From Streptomyces sp. ICC1 (GTDB lineage: Bacteria; Actinomycetota; Actinomycetes; Streptomycetales; Streptomycetaceae), in assembly GCF_003287935.1 (NCBI RefSeq), contig NZ_CP030287.1, positions 5,101,022 through 5,165,021 of the forward strand: 64,000 nucleotides of DNA, in the 5' to 3' direction. The position numbers and the translations under genes are program-made. Shown here piece by piece: positions 32,814 to 41,736 of this stretch; position 1 is the stretch's first letter; each line of letters starts with the position of its first letter. The notes beneath the pieces are model-generated. The model did not search any database and was not told the DNA's origin. It saw only the letters and a program-made list of their open reading frames with translations.

Positions 32814-34625
32814 GTGAACCAGACGTACGCGCTGACCGCGGTCGCCGTCGTCGTCCTGGTCACGGTGCTGCTCGGCGCGCTGGGCCTGCGGATATCCCGG
32901 ACGACCTCCGACTTCTACGTGGCTTCGCGCACGGTCGGCCCGCGCCTCAACGCGGCGGCCATCAGCGGCGAGTACCTCTCCGCCGCCTCCTTCCTCGGCG
33001 TGGCCGGGCTGGTGCTCCTCCAGGGCCCGCAGATGCTCTGGTACCCGGTGGGCTACACGGCCGGCTACCTGGTCCTGCTGGTCCTGGTGGCGGCGCCGCT
33101 GCGCCGCTCGGGCGCCTACACGCTGCCCGATTTCGCCGAGGCCCGCCTCGAATCGCAGGCCGTGCGCCGGATCGCGGTGCTGTTCGTCCTCGGGGTCGGC
33201 TGGCTGTACCTGCTGCCGCAGCTGCAGGGCGCGGGCCTGACGCTGGGGATCCTGACCGGGGCCCCGCACTGGGTGGGCGGGGTGGTCGTGGCCGTCGTGG
33301 TGACGGCGGCGGTCGCGGCCGGCGGCATGCGGTCCATCACCTTCGTGCAGGCCTTCCAGTACTGGCTGAAGCTCACCGCCCTGCTGGTCCCGGTGTTCTT
33401 CCTGCTCGCGGCCTGGGTGGGGGACGGCGCTCCGCGCGCCACCTTCGACGCCCCGGCGGTCTTCCGCGAGCACACCGCCGTCACCCTCGCCGAGGACGTG
33501 CGGCTGTCCCTGGACGCGCCGCTGACGGTGACGGTGACCGGCCGGGTCGACGGGCACGTCTACGAGGGCGAGCCCGTGACGCTCGGCGCCGGGCACCATT
33601 CCGTACGGGCGCACGCGCGCCTCGCCTTCGCACCGGACTCGCCGGTGCCGCAGACCCGGACCGAGGCCGGAGCGGGAGCCTCCAGCTGGTCGGAGCCGCT
33701 GTCCGGGGACCGGCCGGAGCTGCGGCTGTACGCGACGTACGGGCTGATCCTGGCCACGTTCCTCGGGACCATGGGGCTGCCGCACGTGGCGGTGCGCTTC
33801 TACACGAGCCCGAACGGGCGGGCGGCGCGGCGGACCACGCTGGTGGTGCTGGGGCTGGTCGGCGCCTTCTACCTGCTGCCGCCGGTGTACGGGGTGCTGG
33901 GCCGGATCTACGCCCCCGAACTGGCCCTGACCGGCGAGGCCGACGCGGCGGTGCTGGTGTTGCCGGCCCGGATGGTGGGCGGGACGGCCGGGGAGCTGCT
34001 GGGGGCGCTGGTGGCCGGGGGCGCGTTCGCGGCGTTCCTGTCGACGGCGTCGGGGCTGACGATGGCGGTGGCCGGGGTGCTGCACCAGGACGTGCTGTCC
34101 GCGCGCGGGGTGGGCAGCTTCCGGGTCGCGGTGCTGGTGGCGATCCTGGTGCCGCTGGCCGGGAGCGTGGCGGCGACGGACGTTCCGGTGGCGGACGCGG
34201 TGGGGCTGGCGTTCGCGGTGTCGGCGTCCTCCTTCTGTCCGCTGCTGGTGCTGGGGATCTGGTGGCGCGGGCTGACCCCGCCGGGGGCGGTGGCCGGGCT
34301 GGTGACGGGGGGTGGGGCGGCGCTGAGCGCGGTGCTGGCGACGCGGGCCGGGATGGCTCCGGCCGGCTGGCCGAACACGCTGCTGGCGTGGCCGGCGGTG
34401 TGGTCGGTGCCGCTGGGCTTCCTGACGATGGTGGTGGTCTCGATGGGCACGCGCGGGCGGATCCCGGCGGGGACGGCGGCGACCCTGGCCCGGCTGCACC
34501 TGCCGGAGGACGTGGCCGGTGAGGTGGCGGGCGACATGACGCGCGAGGTGGTGCGCGAGGTGACGCGTGACGGGCCGGCCCGCGCGGGCGGCGGCGCGCA
34601 CGGCGGGAAGGGCGGTGCTCCATGA
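32814..34625 (+). CDS. sodium/solute (acetate-type) symporter
   Basis: A 603-residue SSS-family transporter with about 13 hydrophobic segments. AAISGEYLSAASFLG is the TM1-2 sodium-site motif also seen in ActP-type acetate permeases; TMGLPHVAVRFYTSPNGRAAR and STASGLTMAVAGVLHQD are typical later motifs. An unusual hydrophilic insert (about residues 203-302, beta-rich, VTVTGRVDGHVYEGEPVTLGAG) lies between TM5-6 region and the next helix and should be extracytoplasmic. GTG 32814; the 3' end overlaps the kinase start as ATGA. Monocarboxylate uptake is likely. Confidence 0.87.
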   Translation: MNQTYALTAVAVVVLVTVLLGALGLRISRTTSDFYVASRTVGPRLNAAAISGEYLSAASFLGVAGLVLLQGPQMLWYPVGYTAGYLVLLVLVAAPLRRSGAYTLPDFAEARLESQAVRRIAVLFVLGVGWLYLLPQLQGAGLTLGILTGAPHWVGGVVVAVVVTAAVAAGGMRSITFVQAFQYWLKLTALLVPVFFLLAAWVGDGAPRATFDAPAVFREHTAVTLAEDVRLSLDAPLTVTVTGRVDGHVYEGEPVTLGAGHHSVRAHARLAFAPDSPVPQTRTEAGAGASSWSEPLSGDRPELRLYATYGLILATFLGTMGLPHVAVRFYTSPNGRAARRTTLVVLGLVGAFYLLPPVYGVLGRIYAPELALTGEADAAVLVLPARMVGGTAGELLGALVAGGAFAAFLSTASGLTMAVAGVLHQDVLSARGVGSFRVAVLVAILVPLAGSVAATDVPVADAVGLAFAVSASSFCPLLVLGIWWRGLTPPGAVAGLVTGGGAALSAVLATRAGMAPAGWPNTLLAWPAVWSVPLGFLTMVVVSMGTRGRIPAGTAATLARLHLPEDVAGEVAGDMTREVVREVTRDGPARAGGGAHGGKGGAP

Positions 34626-35857
34626 CCGGAGCAGTGCTCTTGATCCTGGGGGCGGCCGGGGCCGCGCTGCTGCTCGGCGCCGGCTGGGCGGGCGGCCGGT
34701 GGCAGGCCCGGCGCGGCGAACGAGCCCTCGGCCTCGACCTGGGCACCCCCGTCGAGCGGGCCACCTTCCACACCCTGCACACCGCCTCGCTCGCCGCTCC
34801 CCCGCTGCGCGCCGGCCTCACCGAGGACGCCGCCCGCAAGGCCGCCAAACGCCTGCGCTCCCTGCTCGGCACCGAGGCGCTGTGCCTGACGGACCGCACG
34901 CACGTCCTGGCCTGGGACGGCCCCGGCGCCGACCACCACGAGCGCCGCGCGATGGTCCGGGTGGCGGAACTGCTGGACTCGGGACGCAGTCAGAGCGTGC
35001 GCACCGAGTGCGAGCGGCCCGGCTGCCCGCTGAAGTGGGCGGTGGTGGCCCCGCTGACCGGTGAGGACGGGATGCTGGGCGCCCTGGTGGCCTACGGGTC
35101 GCGGGAGTCGGCGGTCCTGGTGCGGGCCGCGACCGAGGTCGCGCGCTGGGTCTCCGTACAGCTGGAGCTGTCCGAGCTGGACCGCTCGCGGACCCGGCTG
35201 ATGGAGGCGGAGATCAAGGCGCTGCGCGCGCAGATCTCCCCGCACTTCATCTTCAACTCCCTCGCCGCGATCGCCTCGTTCGTGCGGACCGATCCGGAGC
35301 GGGCCCGGGACCTGCTGCTGGAGTTCGCGGACTTCACCCGCTACTCCTTCCGCCGGCACGGGGAGTTCACCACGCTGGCCGAGGAGCTGCGGTCCATCGA
35401 GCAGTATCTGGCGCTGGCCGGGGCCCGGTTCGGGGAGCGGCTGAAGCTGACCTTGCAGGTGGCGCCCGAAGTGCTGCCGGTGGCGCTGCCGTTCCTGTGC
35501 CTCCAGCCACTGGTGGAGAACGCGGTCAAGCACGGCCTGGAGGACTCCACCGAGGAGTGCCGGATCACGATCGCCGCCCGGGACGCGGGCGCGGAAGCGC
35601 TGATCACCATCGAGGACAACGGCGTCGGAATGGATCCGGCCCTGCTGCGCCGGATCCTGGCCGGGGAGCACGCGGGCTCCTCTTCGGGCATCGGGCTGAC
35701 CAATGTGGACGAGCGGCTGCGCCAGGTGTACGGGGACGGCCACGGGCTCGTCATCGAAACGGGTGTCGGCGCGGGCATGAAGATCACGGTACGGATTCCC
35801 AAATACCGGGCGGGAGTGCACAGTTCGGCCCCGGGTGGCCGAATTCCCCGGCGCTGA
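34622..35857 (+). CDS. LytS-type sensor histidine kinase
   Basis: A 411-residue kinase: one N-terminal membrane helix (about 3-25), a GAF-like sensor (about 45-180), and a His-kinase domain with phosphoacceptor His 208 in ISPHFIFNSLAAI, N-box ENAVKHGLE (about 300), and ATP-binding EDNGVGMD and GSSSGIGLTN glycine loops. The sensor segment carries ECERPGCPLKW, a Cys pair that could bind metal. It is coupled by ATGA to the symporter and pairs with the LytTR regulator upstream, so symporter-linked sensing of an external carboxylate is a reasonable inference. Confidence 0.9.
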   Translation: MTGAVLLILGAAGAALLLGAGWAGGRWQARRGERALGLDLGTPVERATFHTLHTASLAAPPLRAGLTEDAARKAAKRLRSLLGTEALCLTDRTHVLAWDGPGADHHERRAMVRVAELLDSGRSQSVRTECERPGCPLKWAVVAPLTGEDGMLGALVAYGSRESAVLVRAATEVARWVSVQLELSELDRSRTRLMEAEIKALRAQISPHFIFNSLAAIASFVRTDPERARDLLLEFADFTRYSFRRHGEFTTLAEELRSIEQYLALAGARFGERLKLTLQVAPEVLPVALPFLCLQPLVENAVKHGLEDSTEECRITIAARDAGAEALITIEDNGVGMDPALLRRILAGEHAGSSSGIGLTNVDERLRQVYGDGHGLVIETGVGAGMKITVRIPKYRAGVHSSAPGGRIPRR

Positions 35858-35913
35858 CCGGAGCGGGAGCTGCCATCCTGGGGACGGCGCGGACGACCGG
35901 AGGGATCGCCGAC

Positions 35914-38900
35914 GTGCGGGTCGGGCGGGAGCAGCACCGGGAAGAGCTACGGGCACGGGTACGGGCGGGCGCGGAGGGCGAAGGAGCCTGCCTGATCGTG
36001 GAAGGCGAGGCGGGCGCGGGGCGGACCGCGCTCCTGCGCGAGGCGCTGGCCCAGGCGGCCGCGCTCGACTTCCGGGTCCGGTACGGGGCCGTCGAGGCGC
36101 CGGCCCCGGAGCTGCCGCTGCGCTCCGCACTGAACTGCCTGCACCCTGTCGGCCCCGGGCGGGCACGGGTGCTGGACCTGCTGCGGGAGGCCCGGCGGTC
36201 GGCCGAGCCCGACGGGGCGCTGCTGGCGGCCCTGGACCTGCTGGCCTCCGACGTCGAGGAGTGGTGCGCGGGGCGGCCGCTGCTGCTGGCCCTGGACGAC
36301 CTCCAGTGGGCCGATCCGGCGAGCCTGCTGCTGTGGCACCAGCTCGCCCGGGCCACGCGGCGGCTGCCCCTGCTGCTGGTGGCGGCCCGCCGGCCGCTGC
36401 CCCGGCGGCCCGAGGTGGAGCGGTTGTGCGCGGACCTGGGCGGCGGGCCGCGCGGGCGCACGCTGCGGCTGGAGCCGTTGACCGGGGCGGAGTCGGCCGC
36501 GCTGGTCCGGGAGGTGCTGGGGGCGGCGCCCGGCCCGCGGCTGCGCGAGGCCGCCGGGCAGGCGGGCGGCAATCCCCGGCTGCTGCGGGAGCTGCTCGCG
36601 CACTGGTCCGGGGTGATCGAGGTCGGCGGGGGCCGCGCGGAGCTGGCCCTGCCGGTCGGGGCGCTGCCGCCGCCACCGCCGGCCGTGGCCCGGGAGGCGG
36701 GGCAGCTCTCCCCGGCCGCGGGGGCCCTGCTGCGGCACGCGGCGCTGCTCGGCCCGGCCTTCACCGCGCGCGAGCTGGCCCTCGTACGGGGGCGGCCGGT
36801 GCGGGAGGTGCTCGCGGACCTGGAGGAGCCGCTGCTGGCCGGCCTGGGGGAAGCCGACCCGGAGGCGGAGCCCGCAGAGTCCCCGCAGGACGGCTCGCGG
36901 ACGGGAACGGCCGGTCCCGGAACGGCGGCCGGTCCGGGAACCTCCGGAGGCACGGGCGGCGGCGCCCTGCGGCTGCGGCATCCGGCGGTGCGGCTCGCCC
37001 TGTACGCCGCCCTGCCCCGGGCGGCCCGCACCGCCCTGCACCAGGACGCCGCGCGGGCCTTCGCCGGGGCCGGGCTCGATCCCGTCCGCACTGCCGGCCA
37101 ACTGCTCGGCGGCGGGGCGCTGGAGCCGTGGGCGATGCGGTGGACGGCCGAGTCCGCCCCGGCCCTGGTCGGGCGGGCGCCCGAACCGGCGGCCGCCCTG
37201 CTGCGCCTGGCCGTGGACCAGGCCGGGCAAGCCGATCAGGCCGGGCAGGCCGAGCAGGCCGGCGGGGGCGACGGGGGCGGACCGCTCCGCGAAGCCCTCG
37301 AGGACGGCCTCGCGGACGCCGCGCTGGTGCTGCGCCGACCCGAGTCCGCCGAGCTCCTGCGGGGCTTGCGGGAGCGGACCGCGCACCCCGGGCGGCGGGC
37401 CCTGCTGGCCTTCAAGCTGGTGTCGGCGCTGATGATCCGGGGGGACATGGCCCGCTCCCTGGAGGTCACCGAGGAAGCGCTGGCCGAGCACGTGGCCGAC
37501 CCCCGCCTGCGGCTGCGCCTGGAGGCCTGCCGGGTGCTGGCACTGGCCGATCTGCACCGGCCCGCGCGGGCGTGCGAACTGGCCGGCCCGCTGGTGGCGG
37601 AGGCCGCCCGGCTCGGCGACCCGCTGTGCGGGGCCGAGGCCGAACACGCCATGTCCTTCGCGCTGTTCCACCTCAACCGGGGCCGGGAATCGCTGAGCCA
37701 CATCGCGGCCGGGATCGCCCACGCCCGGCGCAGCCCGGCGGCCGACGACATGCGGCTGCTGCTGCTCGCCAACCAGGCGGAGGGCCACCTGCGGTTCGAC
37801 GAGCCGCGGGTCTCCGCGGACGCGCTGCGGGAGGCCCGGGAGCTGGCGGCCAGGACCGGTTCGAGGGGCCGGCTGGTGGTGACGGAGGCCCTGCTGGCCG
37901 ATCTCGACTACCGGTTCGGCGACTGGGACGCGGCCCTGACCGGGCTCGCACGGGCGCGGGCCGTGCCCGTGTCGGACGGCTGGCTGCCGGTGCTGACGCA
38001 CGGACTGCGCGCGCTGATCCTGGGGCACCGCGGCGAACAGGAGGCGGCACGGGCGGAGTTGGCGGTGCTCGCGCCGGACGCCTGCGCGACGCGGTCGGGC
38101 CGCCGGCACTCCGCGCGCATCCTGCTGGCGCGGGCCCTGCTGGCGGAGCGCGACGGCCGCCTGCGCGACGCGGTGGACGCGTTGCGGCCCGCACTGCAGG
38201 ACGGTGCGGACGAGGCGGTGGCCTTCGACCGTCCCTGGGCGCTGTCGGAGGCCGTCCGGCTCGCGCTGGAGTGCGGGGACCCGGACACGGCCCGGGCCGC
38301 GGGCGCCGCCTGTGCGCGCCTGGCGACGGCCCTGCCCGGCCACCCGGGTCCTGCCCGAACAGCCCGCCGCAGCGCAGCAGGGCCAGCGCCGGCCCCGGGT
38401 GGCCGGGCCGCGCCGTCGCCCGGCGCCCCCCGGCGGCGCCCGCCGCCCGCGCCGCGTCCGGGTCCCCGCCCCCCCGCCCGAGCCCGACCGCCGCCGCCAG
38501 CGCCCAGTGCCGGTCGGCGGCCACCGCCTCGTCCGCACCGTCCCTCAGTGCGGGCCGGACCGGCTCCCCCGCCGCGCGCCGGCGCCCGTCGCCCTCCGCC
38601 AGCCGGCCCTTCGCCGCGATCATCGCCTCCACCGCCTCGCGGTAGTCGTCGCGCAGCGAGTCCATCTCCACTTCCCCCAGCGTCGCCATCAGCGCGTCGG
38701 CCAGGTCCAGTTCGGCCTCCCGCACCGACACCTCGCCCTCCGGCGCCACGCCCTCCGGCACCCGGATCTCGTCCGGCCACAGCAGCCCGTGCATCGCGAT
38801 CACGTCGTCGACGACCCGCAGCATGCCCAGCCGCTCCCGCCCCCGTAGCGCGTACTTGGCGATCGCGACCTTCCGGCTCCGCTTCAGCGCCTCCCGCAGC

Positions 38901-39054
38901 AGCGTGTACGGCTTCGCCGCCGTCGCCCCGCTCGCCGCGAGGTAGTACGCCGCGTCCATCTGCAACGGATCGATCTGATCGGCGGGCACGAAGGAAACGA
39001 TCTCGATCGTCTTGGCGGTCGCGATCGGCAGCTGCGCCAGATCCTCGTCCGTGA
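35914..39054 (+). pseudogene. LAL-type AAA ATPase regulator, 3' end lost
   Basis: GTG 35914 (GGAGGG at 9 bases) opens a large-ATP-binding LuxR-family regulator: AAA_16 domain with GEAGAGRTALL (Walker A with Arg in place of Lys) and LLLALDDLQWADP (Walker B), then a TPR-like helical region to about residue 810. Family members end in a LuxR HTH; here coherent sequence stops near 38352, where the frame enters an inverted repeat and then antisense Ku sequence (Arg/Pro/Ser-rich, no HTH) until a stop at 39054. The DNA-binding domain is therefore absent and the gene is probably non-functional. Alternatively the junction is an assembly error. Confidence 0.75.
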
Positions 39055-39274
39055 TCGGGATGACCGACCCGTCCGCCTCCTCGTACCCCTTGCCGATCTC
39101 GGCGGCCGTCACCTCCTCCCCGTCCAGCTCGCAGACCTTGCGGTAGCGGACACGTCCGCCGTCGCTCACATGGATCTGACGGAAGGAGATCGAGTGGCTC
39201 TCGGTGGCGTTCACGAGCTTGATCGGAATGCTGACCAAGCCGAAGGAGATCGCCCCGTTCCATATGGATCGCAC
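37673..39274 (-). CDS. ku: Ku end-joining protein with aberrant C-terminus
   Basis: The GTG at 39272-39274 with AGGAGG upstream begins a canonical bacterial Ku: MRSIWNGAISFGLVSIPIKL, ...KPYTLLREALKRSRKVAIAK, LRVVDDVIAMHGLLWPDEIR and DDYREAVEAMIAAK. The Ku-like part ends at residue 222 (about 38609). From there the frame continues in the reading frame of an LAL-gene fragment (about 90 residues) and then antisense LAL sequence to a stop at 37673, giving 533 residues instead of about 300-370. The normal Lys-rich tail is missing. The core beta-barrel that rings DNA ends is mostly present; function is doubtful. Divergent from ligD. Confidence 0.8.
   Translation of the reverse strand: MRSIWNGAISFGLVSIPIKLVNATESHSISFRQIHVSDGGRVRYRKVCELDGEEVTAAEIGKGYEEADGSVIPITDEDLAQLPIATAKTIEIVSFVPADQIDPLQMDAAYYLAASGATAAKPYTLLREALKRSRKVAIAKYALRGRERLGMLRVVDDVIAMHGLLWPDEIRVPEGVAPEGEVSVREAELDLADALMATLGEVEMDSLRDDYREAVEAMIAAKGRLAEGDGRRRAAGEPVRPALRDGADEAVAADRHWALAAAVGLGRGGGDPDAARAAGAAGGRRATARPGHPGPALALLRCGGLFGQDPGGRAGPSPGAHRRRPRPGPCPGPRTPARAGRPPTAPRDGRRPPPRPHRPAVRAATRPPRRAGGRRAPPAGPAPAGCARSAGGPTASRRRPARAPPTPPVPPPVRRGAPGSARAVRASAPAASRPTRARPAPVRARSGPRPSRRTGSRDRPAGPPSPPAGPSNRSWPPAPGPPAARPRRPAARRTAGGPPPGWRAAAAACRRPPGCAGRGRSRPRCGSAIPGPG
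38139..38605. repeat. diverged inverted repeat joining LAL and Ku genes
   Basis: The arm at about 38139-38352 (plus) and the arm at about 38395-38605 (read on minus) encode the same LAL segment: both read DGADEAVA-(F/A)-DR-x-WAL and GDPD-(T/A)-ARAAGA and end in GHPGPA. Nucleotide identity looks like 75-80 percent. Exact inner arms GGCCACCCGGG (38338-38348) and CCCGGGTGGCC (38394-38404) enclose a 45-base loop. The minus-strand copy replaces the normal 3' end of Ku. Confidence 0.8.
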
Positions 39275-39305
39275 GGTTCCTCCTGTTTCATGGCAATCTC
39301 ATGGT

Positions 39306-40190
39306 ATGACGCCGATCACCATGGTGGAGGGCCGTCGCATCGCGCTCAGCAACCTCGACAAGGTCCTCTACCCGGAGACCGGCTTCACCAAGGGCGAGGT
39401 ACTCCACTACTACGCCACGGTCGCGGGCTCCCTGCTCGCCCACATCCACGACCGGCCGGTGTCGTTCCTGCGCTATCCGGACGGGCCGGACGGCCAGCTC
39501 TTCTTCACGAAGAACCCGCCGCCCGGCACCCCCGACTGGGTGAAGACCACCCCGGTTCCCCGCTCGGAGGACCTCCGGGCCGAACAGGTGGTCGTCGCCG
39601 ACCTGGCCACCCTGATGTGGGCCGCCAACCTCGTCGTCGAGTTCCACACCCCCCAGTGGCCGGCCGGCGCCCCCGCCCTCGCCGACCGCCTGATCCTCGA
39701 CCTCGACCCCGGCCCGCCCGCCACCGTCGTCGAATGCTCCGCCGCCGCCCTCTGGCTCCGCCGCCGCCTCGCCGACGACGGCCTCCACGCCTACGCGAAG
39801 ACCTCCGGCTCCAAGGGCCTCCACCTGGCCGTACCCCTCGAGCCGACCCCCTCCGAGCAGGTGTCGGCGTACGCCAAGACCCTCGCCCAGGAGGCCGAGC
39901 GCGAGCTCCCCGACCTGGTCGTGCACCGGATGACCAAGGCGCTGCGCCCCGGCAAGGTCTTCGTCGACCACAGCCAGAACGCCGCCGCCAAGACCACGGC
40001 CGCCCCCTACACGCTGCGCGCCCGCGCCCTGCCCACCGTCTCCGCCCCGGTCTCGTGGGCGGAGGTCGAAGCCTGCCGCGATCCCTCTGACCTGGTCTTC
40101 CTCGCCGACGACGTCGCGGCCCGGCTGGAGCGCGAGGGCGATCTCTTCGCCCCCCTCCTCGATCCGGACAGGGCGGGGCGGCTGCCGTGA
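39306..40190 (+). CDS. LigD polymerase/primase domain protein
   Basis: A 294-residue stand-alone LigD-Pol (archaeo-eukaryotic primase fold): LSNLDKVLYPETGFTKGEVL, ...HDRPVSFLRYPDG, LILDLDPGPP (catalytic DxD), KTSGSKGLHLAVPL and VFVDHSQNAAAKTTAAPY. It fills gaps at double-strand breaks in non-homologous end joining. ATG 39306 is only 31 bases from the divergent Ku start and has no Shine-Dalgarno, so leaderless translation is likely. Overlaps the ligase gene as GTGA. Confidence 0.92.
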   Translation: MTPITMVEGRRIALSNLDKVLYPETGFTKGEVLHYYATVAGSLLAHIHDRPVSFLRYPDGPDGQLFFTKNPPPGTPDWVKTTPVPRSEDLRAEQVVVADLATLMWAANLVVEFHTPQWPAGAPALADRLILDLDPGPPATVVECSAAALWLRRRLADDGLHAYAKTSGSKGLHLAVPLEPTPSEQVSAYAKTLAQEAERELPDLVVHRMTKALRPGKVFVDHSQNAAAKTTAAPYTLRARALPTVSAPVSWAEVEACRDPSDLVFLADDVAARLEREGDLFAPLLDPDRAGRLP

Positions 40191-41152
40191 TCACCGTCGC
40201 GCTCGCCACCGCCGTACGGACCCTGCCCCGCGCGCCCGGTCTCGCGTACGAGCCGAAGTTCGACGGCCACCGCCTCGTCGTCGTGCGGACCCTGGAGGGG
40301 GTGAGCCTGCAGGCCCGCTCCGGCCGCATCGTCACCGGCGCCTTCCCCGATCTCGCCGCCGCCGCACGGCGGTTGCCCGCCGGAACCGTGCTCGACGGGG
40401 AGGTCGTGGTCTGGCACGCCGGCCGCACCGAATTCGCGCTCGTCCAGCGCCGGGCGGCGGCCGCCTCGGCCGCGCGGGCCGCCGTACTGGCACAGACGCT
40501 GCCGGCCTCGTACGCGGCCTTCGACGTACTGGAACTCGCCGGGCTGGACCTGCGCGCCCGCCCGTACGAACGCAGGCGCGCGCTCCTCGTCGACCTCCTC
40601 CTGCCCCTGGGCCCGCCGCTCCAGCCGGTCCCGATGACCACGGACCCGGAGCTGGCGCAGACCTGGTACGAGACCCTGCCCGCCAGCGGCATCGAGGGCC
40701 TGGTCGTCAAGCGGATGGACCAGCCCTACCCCGCCGGGCGGCGCGGCTGGCAAAAGCTCCGCCACACCAACGTCCGCGACGCGGCGGTGGTCGGCTACAC
40801 GGGCACCGCCCGCCGCCCGCTGGCCCTGGTCCTGGTCCTGCCGGTCGGGGACGAGACCCCGCTGGTGTCGAGCCCGCTGACGGCGGCGCTCCGGGCCGAG
40901 GCGGCGGCGGCCGTGGCCGCACGGGCGCGGCCGGCCGGGGGAGGCGCGGGAGACGGCAGCGGCGGCGGAGACGGGGACGGAGACGGGGACGGGGACGGCG
41001 GCGGAGTCGGGGACGGTGGCGGCACGGTCACGGCGATCGGCCTCGGCGAAGTCCCGTTCCACCCGCTGGACCCGCCGCTGACGGCCGAGGTCCGCCACAC
41101 CTCGACCCGCCACCCCCCGCCGGAGGTGCTGAGGCTGCGGGCGGACATGTGA
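40187..41152 (+). CDS. ATP-dependent DNA ligase (LigD-type)
   Basis: A 321-residue ligase. YEPKFDGHR is motif I, with the Lys that is adenylated near residue 24; LDGEVVVW (motif III), FDVLEL, GIEGLVVKR (motif IV) and WQKLR (motif V) follow in order, then an OB-like region interrupted by a Gly/Asp repeat (about residues 250-280, GDGDGDGDG encoded by 6-base GACGGG repeats). GTG 40187 overlaps the polymerase gene. Together with Ku and LigD-Pol it forms a split NHEJ system. Confidence 0.9.
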   Translation: MITVALATAVRTLPRAPGLAYEPKFDGHRLVVVRTLEGVSLQARSGRIVTGAFPDLAAAARRLPAGTVLDGEVVVWHAGRTEFALVQRRAAAASAARAAVLAQTLPASYAAFDVLELAGLDLRARPYERRRALLVDLLLPLGPPLQPVPMTTDPELAQTWYETLPASGIEGLVVKRMDQPYPAGRRGWQKLRHTNVRDAAVVGYTGTARRPLALVLVLPVGDETPLVSSPLTAALRAEAAAAVAARARPAGGGAGDGSGGGDGDGDGDGDGGGVGDGGGTVTAIGLGEVPFHPLDPPLTAEVRHTSTRHPPPEVLRLRADM

Positions 41153-41178
41153 CCCGCCGCGCGAGGCGCGGCGGGTCA
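41150..41178. terminator. bidirectional terminator
   Basis: TGACCCGCCGCGC pairs perfectly with GCGCGGCGGGTCA around a GAG loop, beginning at the ligase stop codon and lying between convergent genes. Confidence 0.75.
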
Positions 41179-41234
41179 TGGCCGGTCCAATGGGGTTCGG
41201 GTGCTCGGGTGCTCAGGGTTGGCTCAGGTTTGGC

Positions 41235-41633
41235 TCAGGCGGGTTTGACGCCGCCGAGCGGCGGCACGGTCGGGGGCTTGCGGGGCCGCGGATTGGGATG
41301 CTCGTAGCCGGACTCCCGCTCGGCGCGCACGTCCTCCTGATGGCTGGAGGTCCGGGAGCCGAAGTTCCCGTACCCCTGCATCTCGTGCGGACGCAGCCCG
41401 CTCTCGGGGAAGTCGACGTACTCCCGCTCCTCGGAGATCTCGCGCACCGCACCGCCGTCGGGCAGGTGGGGCTGGCTCTCGGGAGAGGGGGGTGCGGGCT
41501 CGTGCGACCGGACCCGCTTGCCCAGCATGAAACCGCCGAGCAGGAAGCCGACCACGATGAGCCCGACGACCAGGAACCACGCGATGTTGGTCAGAGTTCT
41601 GTCCAACGCGAGGAAGGTCAGAGTCGTGTCCAT
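41235..41633 (-). CDS. DUF6479-like single-pass membrane protein
   Basis: A 132-residue protein: an N-terminal hydrophobic helix (about residues 12-38, WFLVVGLIVVGFLLGGFML) then GKRVRSHEPAPP and a hydrophilic tail with QPHLPDGGAVREISEERE, GLRPHEMQGYGNFGS and a Pro/Arg end. This matches the Streptomyces DUF6479 family, whose role is unknown. ATG 41631-41633 is the family start although AGGAGG ends only one base before it, an unusually tight spacing. Confidence 0.78.
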   Translation of the reverse strand: MDTTLTFLALDRTLTNIAWFLVVGLIVVGFLLGGFMLGKRVRSHEPAPPSPESQPHLPDGGAVREISEEREYVDFPESGLRPHEMQGYGNFGSRTSSHQEDVRAERESGYEHPNPRPRKPPTVPPLGGVKPA

Positions 41634-41736
41634 ACCTCCTAGTTTCCCGCATTCCAGATAATTCACCCGATCGAGGCCGCCGGATCCGGAACCACGGGCC
41701 CCGAACCCGCCGGGATCGGGGCCCACGGGATGGCCC

